Shown here piece after piece: positions 28,938 to 41,639 of a DNA stretch of 64,000 bases (positions are counted from its first letter, which is position 1; the number at the start of each line of letters is the position of its first letter). Origin of the DNA: Corythucha ciliata (taxonomy: Eukaryota; Arthropoda; Insecta; Hemiptera; Tingidae); NCBI GenBank assembly GCA_038030265.1, contig CM075938.1, forward strand, positions 19,569,009 through 19,633,008. The letters run 5' to 3'. The notes beneath the pieces were generated by a model. The model made no database searches, was not told where the DNA came from, and saw only the letters and a program-made list of their open reading frames with translations. Position numbers and translations under genes: made by a program.

Positions 28938-30879
28938 TTTCTGGCCTCCGATGTGATTTTAAATATAAAAATTAACTTTTCCCTACACAATAAAAACAAT
29001 TAAAAAAAAAAAAAAAACGTTTCCTTTATCTTTACAAAATATCTCATGGAGGAGACTAGTGCCCAATGACCCTCTGTAGTGATTATCCTTCGTTAATGCC
29101 GCCCCCACCCCACTCCCTTCACCATCATTTTTCAATAGTTTATGGAGCCATTTATCTCCGTATAGCATTTACCCACGTTGCATAAGCTATTTTTGTTTTG
29201 AACGAATCAATAAAGTGATGGTTTTATACGTGCTAGCCCCCTTTTAGTGCAACCCCCTCCCCCTCTTAGCCTTACGTCTAAAAAACAATGCCTCGGCCTC
29301 GGAGAGCATAATATTCACTCAGCAAAGCCTATACACATACCTAGGCTTTAACTTTACAGTAAAATTCACTGTCAACAATTTAAGGTAGGAAAGGTGGGGA
29401 ATGGAGGAGGGGTTAACGGTCGTGGCAGTCGTTCAATCGATCGTAATTTCTATTTTGATTAAGCGGTGACGTTAAACACCCCCCCCCCCCAAAGGTTGTT
29501 CAATAAAAATTGCCATTTCGGAACTCTCTTTACCTTTAATGAGGCCAGCCGATTTAAATAACAGAAAAGGAGCTGTTTGAGATGTGTCAACAGCACTTCC
29601 CCTCACCAACCTTCACCCTTCAACACTAACACACCCTTGAAAGATCTCTCGTGCTCTCTATCTTTTCAAGACATTTTTCCACGCTGATATCAAACGATGG
29701 CTGTGGGGTGGGGGGTGAGTGGAGGCGAAGGCTCTTGCCCTCGACGGTTGCTACGAATTTACTGGGGTCTCTCCTTGTTTCAATACAGTTTTTCAAGATC
29801 CACAAGCCAAGATAAAGAAGAACAAGCCTCTTCTTCTTTTACTTAGACAAACGCGTTAAAGAACGGGGTTTCAGCCTCTTTTTTTTTTTTTTACTTCGTT
29901 TGATTCAAACCGCGCTTTTTTATTTCTCTAATGGGTAAATAGTGGGGGGGGGGGCAGAGTGGAACAAACGTCAAATGAGTGAGCTACAAAAAATTGAAAA
30001 ATAGTACAAAAAAAGATAGCTTCACAAGAATTAATGGAAGGGGAAGGGGGCAGTAGGCATAGGCACAACTTTTTTGTTGGATTGATCTTCATTCACTACG
30101 TGGACGTTAACACTGTTCTATACTCATTAATCCGATTCCCGAAATTCCAGTCCAAAGTTGGGAATTTACTTATTAAAACGACCCTTTTTAGTGTCAGATA
30201 GTTGGAAGCCCCATGATCGAAATATCACAGGCATAGGAAAGACTATGAAATGCGAGTCATTAGTCCGATAAATCGTTAAGTTATAACTGGTACGGGGATA
30301 ACAACTCATAAATAATTTACTGTCAAAACAAAGCCCAGATTTGGGCTTCTCATGCGAAGAAGTGGCCAGGATGTCATTTTCATGCAATTCATCGTAAAAA
30401 AAATTGGACAAACAGACCAACGGCATGCCGAAAGCCACTTATTTAAACCTTTCTGAGGTTGGTGCCACGAATATGAAGTCATCTGACTCTATTTTTTTTC
30501 ACGAACGCACCATACTTCCTTCCTTTTTGGGAACATGGGAAGTAAAATTGAGAAAAAGGGCTAATCCAATGCTATAACTAAGGGACGATAATTGATGATC
30601 AAGTATTGATGATGGGGGGGGGGTGGAGGATTGGTGATTTAGGATTAGGGATTTTTCGGTGATTAAGGACTGAAGACTTCATGGTTGATGGAATGAATGA
30701 TTGATGATTCATGATTTGTCTGGGGGACCACACGATCATGGGCGTAGCCAGAGGGGGCGGAAGGGGGGAAGTTACCCTCCCATAGACTCGAAAGCGAAGA
30801 CTTGGTGGGGCAGCTGCCCACCCCTAGATTGTCGGTATGTACAAATCCATCAGGGTCTCCACATTTCGTTATACGCTCA
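28938..30879. other. Intergenic, low-complexity sequence
   Basis: It contains C and T runs, 'gattgatgatt'-type simple repeats at 30590-30715 and a minus ORF at 30166-30438 (90 codons). That ORF lies upstream of the kinase on the same strand but shows no recognisable motif. A GGGCGTAGCCAGAGG motif at about 30739 recurs, diverged, near 58432 and 63166, and looks like a fragment of a dispersed repeat. Confidence 0.4.
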
Positions 30880-31090
30880 CGAGAAAAAACATTTCTCGGA
30901 TTTCGCTCACTAAAAAAACTAATTTCGAGGATTTTTGCGCCCTAAAAATAAATTTTATCAGATTTCACTCAACTAAAAGACAAATTTCTCATTTAGCATC
31001 AATACCGCGTTGATGCGTACAACGCGCGTTGGGAGTTTCGGTGGCTGGAAAATCAATTTTGTGAGGTTGCCTAATTCAACAAAGAATTTT
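30880..31090. repeat. R1 degenerate repeat, short array
   Basis: Units like 'tttcgctcactaaaaaaactaatttcgagg' repeat several times with the R1 consensus. Confidence 0.5.
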
Positions 31091-32684
31091 GGAAGTTTTT
31101 TCCAATAAATAAATAAATATGTAAAATGTTTAAAAAAATAATAATAAAAAAGCAACAACAAAAATTGGTAAAACCACCAGTTTGGAGGTTAACGTTTCAT
31201 TTTCAGGGAAATTTGTCAAATTTAGTTCGTAGGTAAAATGACTAGTAGCATTGTCTTAATCTTCAGTTTTTATATAAACCGTCAGTTTTGGCGCGAAATC
31301 CTTAGTTTTGGCGGATCAAAAAGTGACGATTTTAGTCCAATACTAAAGATTTCAAGCCAAAGGTGGCGTATTATATCAAAACTGAAGATTTTAGGCGACT
31401 GAAGAGAAACGGAATTGAGACCCTAGTTAGTGACCGCAGTCTCTTTTGAGTCTCTTCCTGTGTAAGCATTCAAATGAGAGTCTACCCACGGAGCTACTAA
31501 AAAGAAACCAAACTGTTTGCAAACTTCAGTCACTGACCAGTTGACAACTTAATAGTGGCCCGACTTCGATTAAAATCTGTAGTACCTATGTGCTAAGATA
31601 TGTATTCCCAACTCAGCATTAAAGAGATCTAGCCAGTAGCCCCAGACACTGGCATTCTCGCAAATAGATACATTCATTACGTACAAACACAATGCGAACA
31701 TGAACACAGAATGAACATAGAGGAGCAGGAAAAAGGGGGCCTACAGAAAACCCAAGAAATATTCTGCTGCCGTGGCTGAATTAATGAGGTGTTGTCGGAT
31801 AAATCCTAATTAGGGCCACGAGTTTGAGCCACCTCCAAATCGTCGTATTATTGAATGAGAGCTTATTTTAGGTTCACTTAACATCCCCTTTTTTCATTTT
31901 CAGCCCTTATATATACGTACGACCACCCCCCATCATGCAAACGATCAGATTAACATTCATACTTAATTAAAAATGTATAGGAAATTGATGCAGTCAATAT
32001 CTGACACGCTCGAGAATGTTCATGCAACAATTATTTTTTACATTTTTGAAAGCCTATAGCCACTCCCCCCACCGGTGAAATCCACCAAGCTTTGCAACCC
32101 AATAGGTCTCTACGACGCTCGAGTAAATCCCCATTTAGCATCATGGTCTCCCCTACTATTTTACGTCAAACTCAAAATTTAATACTCAACATGTTTTTTG
32201 AAGTGAAGACTCTCCTCTAAAGCGACTCGTTTTTGAGATATTCAGAAGAAACTAAAAAATGCCAAAAAATCAAGGTTTTCGGACCGCCAAAAATTGTGCC
32301 TAGCGTTTCAGAGTTGACATTTTTTCCTTCTCGAACACTTCTGCCCATATAAAAAAAATAAATTAAAAAAATGACATTTTCATGCAAAATCTAATACACC
32401 CTCCCCCAATTTCCGCCTATTTCCCGTATCTTGTGGCTAAAAATATTAGTAATTAAAGAACGCAGAGCCTATAGAAAGTCTTTTTTTTTTTTGCGATTTC
32501 AATTTTGATCATGTTCTACTGGCCCTATTGTGCTGAATATGACGAAAAGTTGAAGGGGATCTGTTTATCGACAACGTTGTAGTCGATTTGCGTGAAAATT
32601 GCTCGGGACATCCGGAAAAAAATTGCAAAATTCCAGGACCAATTGTTTCGAAGTTGAAACCCAAAATGGCCTTCCTCTATACGG
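31091..32684. other. Intergenic, nothing recognised
   Basis: AT-rich sequence without exons or clear element ends. It runs up to the left target duplication of the hAT-type element. Confidence 0.4.
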
Positions 32685-33219
32685 CAGTGGTTCACAACCT
32701 TTTCACAATCACGCCCCCTTTGGACCATAAAAATTTATTGCGTTTGCGCCCCCCCCCACAATTGCGTTGTATTGTATTGTGTTTTGTTTTTTTAAACAGA
32801 CATGTTAAAGACCCGAAACCGGGAAAACCTTCGATTTTGGTGAAACCACAAAGGGACGCACCCGTTTTTGGCCACTTGCATACTTTTCAGAACGTATAAA
32901 GGCAGTGGTCATGTATCGAAAATTCGTAAGTGCAACGAAAGAGCCAACACCACGGTTGTCCACTTGGAGTTGAGAAAATTGACCGAAATTGCAAGGCCAA
33001 ACGCTCATTTATGACCACTTTTGAGGATAGTGACAGCCCCCTTTGGTGCTCGAGCCAGGGACGAAACTGAATGAGGCCCTTTCACCTGGATGAGTAGCAG
33101 ACCCAGTGCCACCCTCGCTTCTTTCTCAAAAGGCCTACATAAAACCACAGTAAAGCACCAATCGCAGCCAAACTCCAAAACCACCAAGAAGGCCCTAACA
33201 CAGTACAATGACTCCATAA

Positions 33220-33701
33220 AGCCGCGTCCACACTTGTAACAAACTGCCGCTCCACTCTTCCGAACCGAACAAATGGCGTGTTCGGGTCGGCGAAACTTCA
33301 AAGGAATGTGTATGGTGGATGGAGCGGGCCCGCTCCGCTCCATCAGTTGTCGGTTTTTCACTACCGCATCAAAGGAATGTTCGATATTGGGATGATACAA
33401 GTGTGGACGGTGTGGTGTGACTTGCCGTTCCGCTCAGCCGTTCATCACCCATTCTACCTACTTCGTATAGTGCATTGCAAACTGACTGAGCCCGCGTTTT
33501 CTCGCATTTGTTTTTACGTGAAACGTCTTTGCTTTTGTCGTATGCTTTTGTCTCATAGCTGGTGTGAACGGTGAAGCAGGGGGGAGCAGAGCGATGTTCG
33601 GTTCGACAGAATGTTCACCCAATTTGTTCGACCTTGCCGCTCCGCTCCTCCGCTCTGCTCCTGGAGCGGAGCGGCAGTTTGTTACAAGTGTGGACGCGGC
33701 T
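33220..33701. mobile_element. Harbinger-like MITE nested in the hAT element
   Basis: The 482-bp element has about 34-bp terminal inverted repeats (AGCCGCGTCCACACTTGTAA and its complement). It is flanked by TAA at 33217-33219 and 33702-33704. The interior has GAGCGGAGCGG-type internal inverted repeats. ORFs within it (33005-33400, 33278-33574) are incidental. Confidence 0.8.
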
Positions 33702-34015
33702 TAAGACCCAACCAAAGCCATGGATCAACCTTAGCGAAGCTGTCTGAATCTCCAACGACAGCAACGTATCAAGCACAAAGAAGGCCCAGCCACAGCCAAG
33801 GTCCAACTACAGCCAAGCTCAAACCACAACAAAGGACCAACCACAGCCAACCTCAAACCACAGCAAAGGACCAACCAGTGCAAAGCTCCAGCCACAGCAA
33901 AGGTTCAACCACTGCAAAGGTCTAACCACAGCTAAGCTCCAAACCACAGTAAAAGCTCCAAACACAAAGAACACCCAATCACTGGAAATCTCCAGCCACA
34001 GTTGAGCTCCCAGTA
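33702..34015. repeat. R3 minisatellite, about 17-bp unit
   Basis: About 16-18 diverged units of the type 'ccacagcaaaggtccaa' occur in tandem. The array also extends to the left of the nested MITE (about 33130-33215), so the MITE inserted into it. The reverse-complement family occurs at 59040-59230 and 59760-59880. Confidence 0.65.
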
Positions 34016-34779
34016 AAGCTTTCCCTTTATTTGTTTCTTGTCTAAGAAAAAATGTGACGTTCCTGAAGTTTCCTATATATTGTATGGTTGGTCTCAGCCT
34101 TAAGGTCATGGGGACAAGTTCACGCCCCCCTGGAAATCGCTTGCGCCCCCTTGAGAATCACTGCTCTACGGGGAGAACATCTCTGCGAAATGATTTTTTA
34201 AATCAAAACAAAGGTCATATTCTCGTGTTTCATACCATGAAACAACCAGGTTTCGATAACAATAATAATAAAGGCAATTTTAATAGGCAGATAATGTTTG
34301 ACGTAGTCACGCATAATCGTACCTCGCCCACAATTTCCCCCTAATCTCCGTACAAATATTCGCAATTAAGATACGAAGGGACCCGCGGATCCCTTTTTAG
34401 CAATTTTGCCCTCCATTTTGTTTTGTGCTAATAACGACGTTTTTGACTGCAAAAAAATTTTTCGGCAGCGATGCAGTGATTTTTCCAGAAAATTGCACAA
34501 GATAGTTGCAGAAAATAGTTGCAAAATTCTGGAACACTTGTTTTATCACTGTAAACGACATTCTCACACCAGAAAACAGCGGCTTATTCCCCCCCCCCCA
34601 ACCCGATGGCGGACGCGAAATCCCCCCTATGGGCAGTGTTCTCCCCTCGCATGTATTAAACGCCTTTAAGAAGGAAAAGTCCAGTGAAAAACAACGTTAA
34701 TAGGGGGTGTATACCCGTATAGGTATACAGGTATAGATTCAGTGCCTAATTTCGACAAATTGGATGAACTCAAAACCAC

Positions 34780-35720
34780 ATAGCTTTAAATTATGGCTTA
34801 TTCTTGATTATAGCCGCTTATCAGCGCTTTTTTCACACCTTTTTCTCAATTTAAAGCAGCGAATTAGCACTTTTTCTAAATTGAACCCGTGACTGGATAT
34901 TTTTCTCCATTTCAGTCGCGAATTAACGTTTTCTTCGTTTTAGCTGCGAATTAGTGGGTTTTGATCACTCTTAGTAATGATAATGAATTATAGCGCTTTT
35001 TCACCATTTCTGGTACAGAATGGCATTTACCATCAGAAAGCCGCTAATTGGCGTTCTCTAAATTTTAACTGCAAATTGGTGAATTGGCGTTTTTCTTAAT
35101 TTCAGCATCGGGATTGTTTTCATCTGTAAGCCGGAAATCATAGTTTTCTCAAATTTAGCTACGAACTAGCGATTTTTCTCAATTTTACCCACGAATGTGC
35201 GATGATTCTTAATGTTTGCCGCGAGTTAGCGCCTTTTCTCAATTTTGGCCAAAAAAAATTTCTTTATCAGAGAGTACCAAATGTAGCGTTTTTCTCAATT
35301 TTGGCCATGAATCGGTTCTTTTTGTGAAATTTACCCGCTCTTTTTCTTGGATTTTATTCACAAATTTAGGCACTTTTCCTCAATATCATCCTCAAATTAT
35401 AGTGTTTCCCTACATTTTTAACCGCGAATTATTCTTTTGTCTCAATTTTAGCCGTAAATAACGGGTTTTTTTTCTAATTGTAGCCTGTAATTAGCGATTT
35501 TTTCCAATTTTAGCAGCGCTTTTTTCTTGCCATGAATTTGTGCTATTTTTCATCGGGAATTAAGAGTTTTCCCGAATTATATTTCGCGAATCAGCTATTT
35601 TTACAAATGTGTTCTTCGAAGTGAGTTAGCGATATTTCTCAATTTCAGACGCGAATTAGTGCATGCGTTTTCTCACTTAAATATTTGCAAATTAGCGATT
35701 TCAAATTAGCAATTCTAGAC
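34780..35720. repeat. R2 degenerate repeat array, about 0.9 kb
   Basis: Roughly 30 diverged units of 25-32 bp, such as 'gcgaattagcgatttttctc' joined to 'aattttagccg', run to just upstream of the piggyBac pair. The open frames inside (for example 35216-35461) are repeat-derived. The gap 34172-34779 before the array shows only a featureless ORF (34406-34669) and C runs. Confidence 0.6.
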
Positions 35721-35763
35721 GAGGACTTGGTTCGCAAGAACAGTACATTGTGGCGTATTGTTA

Positions 35764-37934
35764 TTAAATTATGTGCTGCTAATTTTTTATTAGTTCTGAA
35801 CTCCGAGTGCTCGATAATGTCTGAAAATCTAACGGATTTCGTGAAATCAGTCAAAGAACTATGAGGTCATAGCGAGTTTCTATATGTTTTTTCCCTCCTT
35901 TTCCAGGAAACATGGCATCTCATCAAAGAAAGTCGTACTGTTTGTCTGATCCTCGAGATATTGAAGAAATTCGCCGAGTTCTATCAGAGGACGACGAAGA
36001 TTCTCCACATTCAAATGATGCGAGTATTCCGTGTAGTGACTCAAAAGGCGAAGAGGAAGTCGTTGAAGAACGTGAAGGGGACTCCGATACTGACCAAAGC
36101 AATGATTCAGACGACGATAACGGTGATGAGGAGTTGATTGGTGAGCAGGAAACTGACGACCACAATTACTTTGTCGCTTTGAAAAGAAAAAACAATAAAA
36201 CTATTGACGCCTGGCGGTGGAAAAAAATCCCATTACGGCAAAAAAGAGGTACTAAGCAAAATACTCTGGTCGGCCAAATAGGAGTAATTTTGGGAAACGC
36301 ACGTCCTGCGAAGACACCCCTTGAAGCATGGGAACAGTTTTTTGATAAGTCGATGCTTGAGCTGATTGTGACTTATACCAATCAGTTTATTGAACTGTAT
36401 CAGCGCTCCAAATACCAGAGAAAAAGGTATACCCGTCCTACTGATATTACAGAAATCAAAGCCCTTTTTGGACTTCTGTATTTAGCTGGACGGCTCCGAG
36501 CCCATCGTCTAAACACTCTGGATTTATGGGACAATAATGGACACGGGGTCGAGATCTTCGGTTTGGTCATGATCAGAGCTCGTTTTCATTTTTTGCTCAA
36601 TTCCATACGCTTCGATGACAGAACTACTCGAATGGAGCGTTGGAAAAATGATCGTTTATGCCACATTCGAGAAATCTTTCAAAAATTCATCGGCAACTGC
36701 CAAAAATCATATTCTCCTGACCCTGATCTGACTTTAGACGAAAAATTAGAAGGATTCAGAGGCAGATGTTCCTTTATTTAATACACTCCCTCAAAGCCCA
36801 GGAAATATGGTATAAAAATTTACGCTGCGGTTGATAGCCAAGTTTACTACGCTTATAATCTCGAAATCTATGCCGGATGACAACCAGAAGGATCGGAATT
36901 CGAAGCTTCTAATTCACCTGTCGATGTGGTGAGAAGAATGTGCGAGCCATTACATGATACCGGCCGTAATATTACGATGGAAAACTGGTTTTCCGACGTA
37001 TCACTTGCGGAAGAGTTGGTAGAAAAAAAAACTCAGCGTCGTAGGGAAACTGAAGAAGAATAAAACCCAAATTCCAGCGTGCTTCAAAAATGTTTCAAGT
37101 CGCGAAGTGAAGTCAAGCGTTTTTGGTTTTCGCCAAAAGACCACAATTGTATCGTACGTCCCGAAACCGAAGAAAAATGTTATTCTGATATCAACGATGC
37201 ATAGTGATGATGCTATTGACGATATCACAGGCGACGAAATGAAACCAGAAATCATCACCTACTACAACAAACACAAGGGTGGTGTTGATACAAACGATGA
37301 AATGTGTGAGACGTACAGTGTGAACCGTAACACCACGTTGGCCTATGGTCATACTATTCTCGATGTTGAATATGGCTGGGATCAACGCGCAAGTGATACT
37401 CGCAGGTAACAACGTGAAAACCACAAGACGACGTTCTTTTCTGAAGACCCTTGGCGAAGAGTTGGTCAAGGACAAGCTCGATAGACGTGCACTCAATTCA
37501 AGAGGCATCCCGATGCCCCTTCAGACCAAAATAAAAAGCCTTGCTTCTAGGCTGGGAAATAACGAATCTCAACAGATCGTTGACACTAACGACATGGATT
37601 CTGCTTGTGATTACCGCCGAGCTCCCGACACTTCCACTTCAAATGATTACACCCAAGACGCTTGCTCGGAAACACAAGACCTCGAGCCATCAACGGGTCA
37701 TTCACGTAACCCAAGTGATTCGCGACCGAGAATTGCAATGGATGATCCTGTTTCTACTGGGTTGGTGACTGGGGTGAAACGAAGAAAGTGCGGGCCTTGT
37801 AAGATTAATAAGAAAGAAAAATCAGTTGGCCCTCGGCGTTTACTTTGTGATCTCGAGTCAGCTGTAGCTGATAAGACCTCGTGGGTCCATTGCGAGCTTA
37901 CAGGTAACTAAATATTTTATTAACAACTTTGGAT
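35764..37934 (+). pseudogene. piggyBac-type transposase, copy 1 (decayed)
   Basis: A DDE_Tnp_1_7 (piggyBac-type) transposase gene with the ATG at 35912, directly after a CCAG acceptor-like site. An acidic N-terminus (residues 20-75) is followed by the piggyBac core: EAWEQFFDKSMLELIV, LFGLLYLAGRLR, DEKLEGFRGRCSFI. The frame then stops (TAA at 36779-36781) where the family normally continues into YxPSKP. Past it are KIYAAVDSQVYYAYNLEIYAG, then a TGA near 36870, ENWFSDVSLAEEL and, after frameshifts near 37030 and 37335, HKGGVDTNDEMC and MLNMAGINAQVI. The second catalytic Asp position reads Glu (ENWF). The 3' end diverges from copy 2 after about 37822 and lacks its cysteine-rich tail. Confidence 0.88.
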
Positions 37935-40074
37935 TATTAAATTATGTGCTGCTAATTTTTGATTACTTCTGAACTCCGAGTGCTCGATAATGTCTGAAAA
38001 TCTAACGGATTTCGTGAAATCAGTCAAAGAACTATGAGGTCATAGCGAGTTTCTATGTTTTTTTCCTCCTTTTCCAGGAAACATGGCATCTCATCAAGTC
38101 GTGCTGTTTGTCTGATCCTCGAGATATTGAAGAAATTCGCGTTCTATCAGAGTTCTATCAGAGGACGACGAAGATTCTCCACATTCAAATGATGCGAGTA
38201 TTCCGTGTAGTGACTCAGAAGGCGAAGAGAAAGTCGTTGAAGAACGTGAAGGGGACTCCGATACTGACCAAAGCAATGATTCAGACGACGATAACGGTGA
38301 TGAGGAGTTGATTGGCGAGCAGGAAACTGACGACCACAATTACTTTGTCGCTTTGAAAAGAAAAAACGATAAAACTATTGACGCCTGGCGGTGGAAAAAA
38401 ATCCCATTACGGCAAAAAAGAGGTACTAAGCAAAATACTCTGGTCGGCCAAATAGGAGTAATTTTGGGAAACGCACGTCCTGCGAAGACACCCCTTGAAG
38501 CATGGGAACAGTTTTTTGATAAGTCGATGCTTGAGCTGATTGTGACTTATACCAATCAGTTTATTGAACTGTATCAGCGCTCCAAATACCAGAGAAAAAG
38601 GTATACCCGTCCTACTGATATTACAGAAATCAAAGCCCTTTTTGGACTTCTGTATTTAGCTGGACGGCTCCGAGCCCATCGTCTAAACACTCTGGATTTA
38701 TGGGACAATAATGGACACGGGGTCGAGATCTTCGGTTTGGTCATGATCAGAGCTCGTTTTCATTTTTTGCTCAATTCCATACGCTTCGATGACAGAACTA
38801 CTCGAATGGAGCGTTGGAAAAATGATCGTTTATGCCACATTCGAGAAATCTTTCAAAAATTCATCGGCAACTGCCAAAAATCATATTCTCCTGACCCTGA
38901 TCTGACTTTAGACGAAAAATTAGAAGGATTCAGAGGCAGATGTTCCTTTATTTAATACACTCCCTCAAAGCCCAGGAAATATGGTATAAAAATTTACGCT
39001 ACGGTTGATAGCCAAGTTTACTACGCTTATAATCTCGAAATCTATGCGGATGACAACCAGAAGGATCGGAATTCGAAGCTTCTAATTCACCTGTCGATGT
39101 GGTGAGAAGAATGTGCGAGCCATTACATGATACCGGCCGTAATATTACGATGGAAAACTGGTTTTCCGACGTATCACTTGCGGAAGAGTTGGTAGAAAAA
39201 AAAAAACTCAGCGTCGTAGGGACACTGAAGAAGAATAAAACCCAAATTCCAGCGTGCTTCAAAAATGTTTCAAGTCGCGAACTGAAGTCAAGCGTTTTTG
39301 GTTTTCGCCAAAAGACCACAATTTTATCCTACGTCCCGAAACCGAAGAAAAATTTTATCCTGATTTCAACGATGCATAGTGATGCTGCTATTGACGATAG
39401 CACAGGCGACGAAATGAAACCAGAAATCATCACCTACTACAACAAACACAAGGGTGGTGTTGATACAAACGATGAAATGTGTGAGACGTACAGTGTGAAC
39501 CGTAACACCACGTTGGCCTATGGTCATACTATTCTCGATGTTGAATATGGCTGGGATCAACGCGCAAGTGATACTCGCAGGTAACAACGTGAAAACCACA
39601 AGACGACGTTCTTTTCTGAAGACCCTTGGCGAAGAGTTGGTCAAGGACAAGCTCGATAGACGTGCACTCAATTCAAGAGGCATCCCGATGCCCCTTCAGA
39701 CCAAAATAAAAAGCCTTGCTTCTAGGCTGGGAAATAACGAATCTCAACAGATCGTTGACACTAACGACATGGATTCTGCTTGTGATTACCGCCGAGCTCC
39801 CGACACTTCCACTTCAAATGATTACACCCAAGACGCTTGCTCGGAAACACAAGACCTCGAGCCATCAACGGGTCATTCACGTAACCCAAGTGATTCGCGA
39901 CCGAGAATTGCAATGGAGGATCCTGTTTCTACTGGGTTGGTGACTGGGGTGAAACGAAGAAAGTGCGGGCCTTGTAAGATTAATAAGAAAGAAAAATCAA
40001 CTAGATTCAGCTGCGTTCTCTGTGATACGTATTTGTGCCTCGAACACGCCAAAATGATCTATGGTAACTGTTGA
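37935..40074 (+). pseudogene. piggyBac-type transposase, copy 2 (decayed)
   Basis: A near-identical tandem copy starts 2171 bp downstream of the first and includes the same 148-bp 5' leader. A 5' deletion and a small duplication near 38096-38160 break the start region. The same TAA after GRCSFI (38953-38955) and the same frameshift before the MLNMAGINAQVI segment (about 39510) are present. The second core frame (39099-39584) is open where copy 1 is broken. This copy keeps a C-terminal cysteine-rich tail (RRKCGPCKINKK, FSCVLCDTYLCLEHAKM), typical of piggyBac zinc-binding domains. I could not identify terminal inverted repeats or TTAA flanks for the pair. Confidence 0.88.
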
Positions 40075-41111
40075 AAAAGTAGTTACCATAGACTGTAGCT
40101 TACCTGTAGTTACCAGGACGTGTCTTTTTCTTCAGGCTAACCTAACTTGTTTTCCCTGCCGATTTCCGACACCTCGTTTTAAAATATATACATGTATATA
40201 TTCGTTACCGCTCTTCTAGTTCTTTTGACAAAATTTTAGTGGCCCTTGTGACTTATTAGTTTATTAGTAGTTTGTTTAAAAAGGCCCGAAGCCACTAATT
40301 TTTTGTTTTCGTTAAAAGTGAACTCGGCATGGTTACCCAGAAATCTGGTCAATTTGCTATAAATATATACTGTTTTTAAGGAATTCATTTATGGTTTATT
40401 CTTCCGAATCTTTCAGCTAAACTCAAGGTTTTTCCCAATCCTTGAAACAAGTGGAAACCCCTGCATTTTATAAGGGAAATACATGGCAGACCTCACAGGT
40501 CCAATGCGAGTTCCCTAGTTCTGTTTGAATTGCGAGTTCCGTGGGGTTAATCGAATATTCAGCCAAAAATTGGTGAGCATCTTTCAACGCTCTTTCCTCC
40601 AGTTCGGATGGACTGAGATTCGTCGATCGTTTATCCTTTTTCAATGCTTAGGTTTATTAGAGCTAAGCTTGAATCTCACAATTTCGCGGCTGATTATTCA
40701 CCGAAACTTTCAATATCGTTGTCTACAAGTACGTAGCCCTGAAACTTCAATTTGGTAGCTATACTAATCCTCCGAAACTTCAAATTTATTTTCTATTATG
40801 TATTATGTTCAAAAACGTCGCCTGAAGATTAAAGTAACATTGATGTTTAATGTGAATCATGAATGAACTGAATGAAATATATTGCCCCCACCTTCTTAGG
40901 GGAGGTAATGTAGAGCTTTCCCCCTTGTTCGTCTGGTTGACAAATATACCTGCCCCCCCTGGTAAAATCCCTAGCCTTATTGTGTTGCTACACGTCCTGG
41001 ATTATTCCCCCTGCCGGTGTCCACCTTGTGCTCACACCAGTCAAGAACTTCCGGACAGCATCCCCCTTTGAGACTTTGGGGCGCTTCCCCACCACATAGA
41101 ATAACTTCCAT
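40075..41111. other. Intergenic, nothing recognised
   Basis: AT-rich sequence after the second transposase copy. The ORFs at 40525-40758 and 40859-41071 have no recognisable features. Confidence 0.4.
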
Positions 41112-41215
41112 TGCCCCCCTCCCGATGAAGTTTTTTGCCCCCCGATAAAGCTTTGTGCCCCCCCAATGAAGTTTTGTGCCCCCCCCAATGAAGTTTTGTG
41201 CCCCCCCCCCCCCTA
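41112..41215. repeat. C-rich tandem repeat
   Basis: Four units of about 24-27 bp ('ccccccaatgaagttttgtg') end in a C run of about 14. Confidence 0.75.
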
Positions 41216-41399
41216 GCGTCAGATGGACGCCGACGGCGTCCAACCGTCCTCTTGTGTAGACGTGCCTGCCAGAAACAACAATCATCTCAGCCACCATTTC
41301 CCTTCGGGAACGTAAAATCGAGAAAAAGCGGTATAACTTTTCTGAAACTGCTATATACCTATACTGAAACTAGTAGTAAAAACTACTAATTAGTGTAAT

Positions 41400-41620
41400 G
41401 TACACGAGCAACTTTACTAAATTTGAGAAAACGCCAAATCGCGGTTTCTGAAAGCAACTTATAGGGGCTAAAACTGAGAAAACGCGCGAGTTCATGATTA
41501 AATAAAAAAAAATCGCTAATTTGCTTCTAAAATTACATCAAGAGAAAGTGCTAATTCGCGGTTACAATTGAAAGAAATCGCTTATTCGTTGCTAATATTG
41601 AGAATAATTTGATTCGTCGT
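41400..41620. repeat. R2 degenerate repeat, reversed
   Basis: Units such as 'ctaaaactgagaaaacgcgc' and 'gctaattcgcggttacaatt' are the reverse complement of the R2 family. An A run of about 18 follows. Confidence 0.5.
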
Positions 41621-41639
41621 TCGGTAAAAAAAAAAAAAA

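Larger units (their letters stand above)
32685..34163. mobile_element. hAT-type non-autonomous element with nested insertions
   Basis: The left end CAGTGGTTCACAACC and the right end, which reads CAGTGATTCTCAAGG in reverse complement, form the typical hAT terminus CAGNGNTTC. The flanks CTATACGG (32677-32684) and CTCTACGG (34164-34171) are an 8-bp target duplication with one mismatch, as expected for hAT. No transposase ORF is present. The interior holds a minisatellite and a nested MITE (33220-33701). Confidence 0.75.

Noticed and set aside
33278..33574. ORF of 98 codons
   Set aside because: It is contained in a TAA-flanked MITE; the GAGCGG-rich inverted repeats create the frame.
41112..41215. 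Short regular repeats considered as a CRISPR-like array
   Set aside because: The units are contiguous with no unique spacers; it is a C-rich tandem repeat in a eukaryotic genome.
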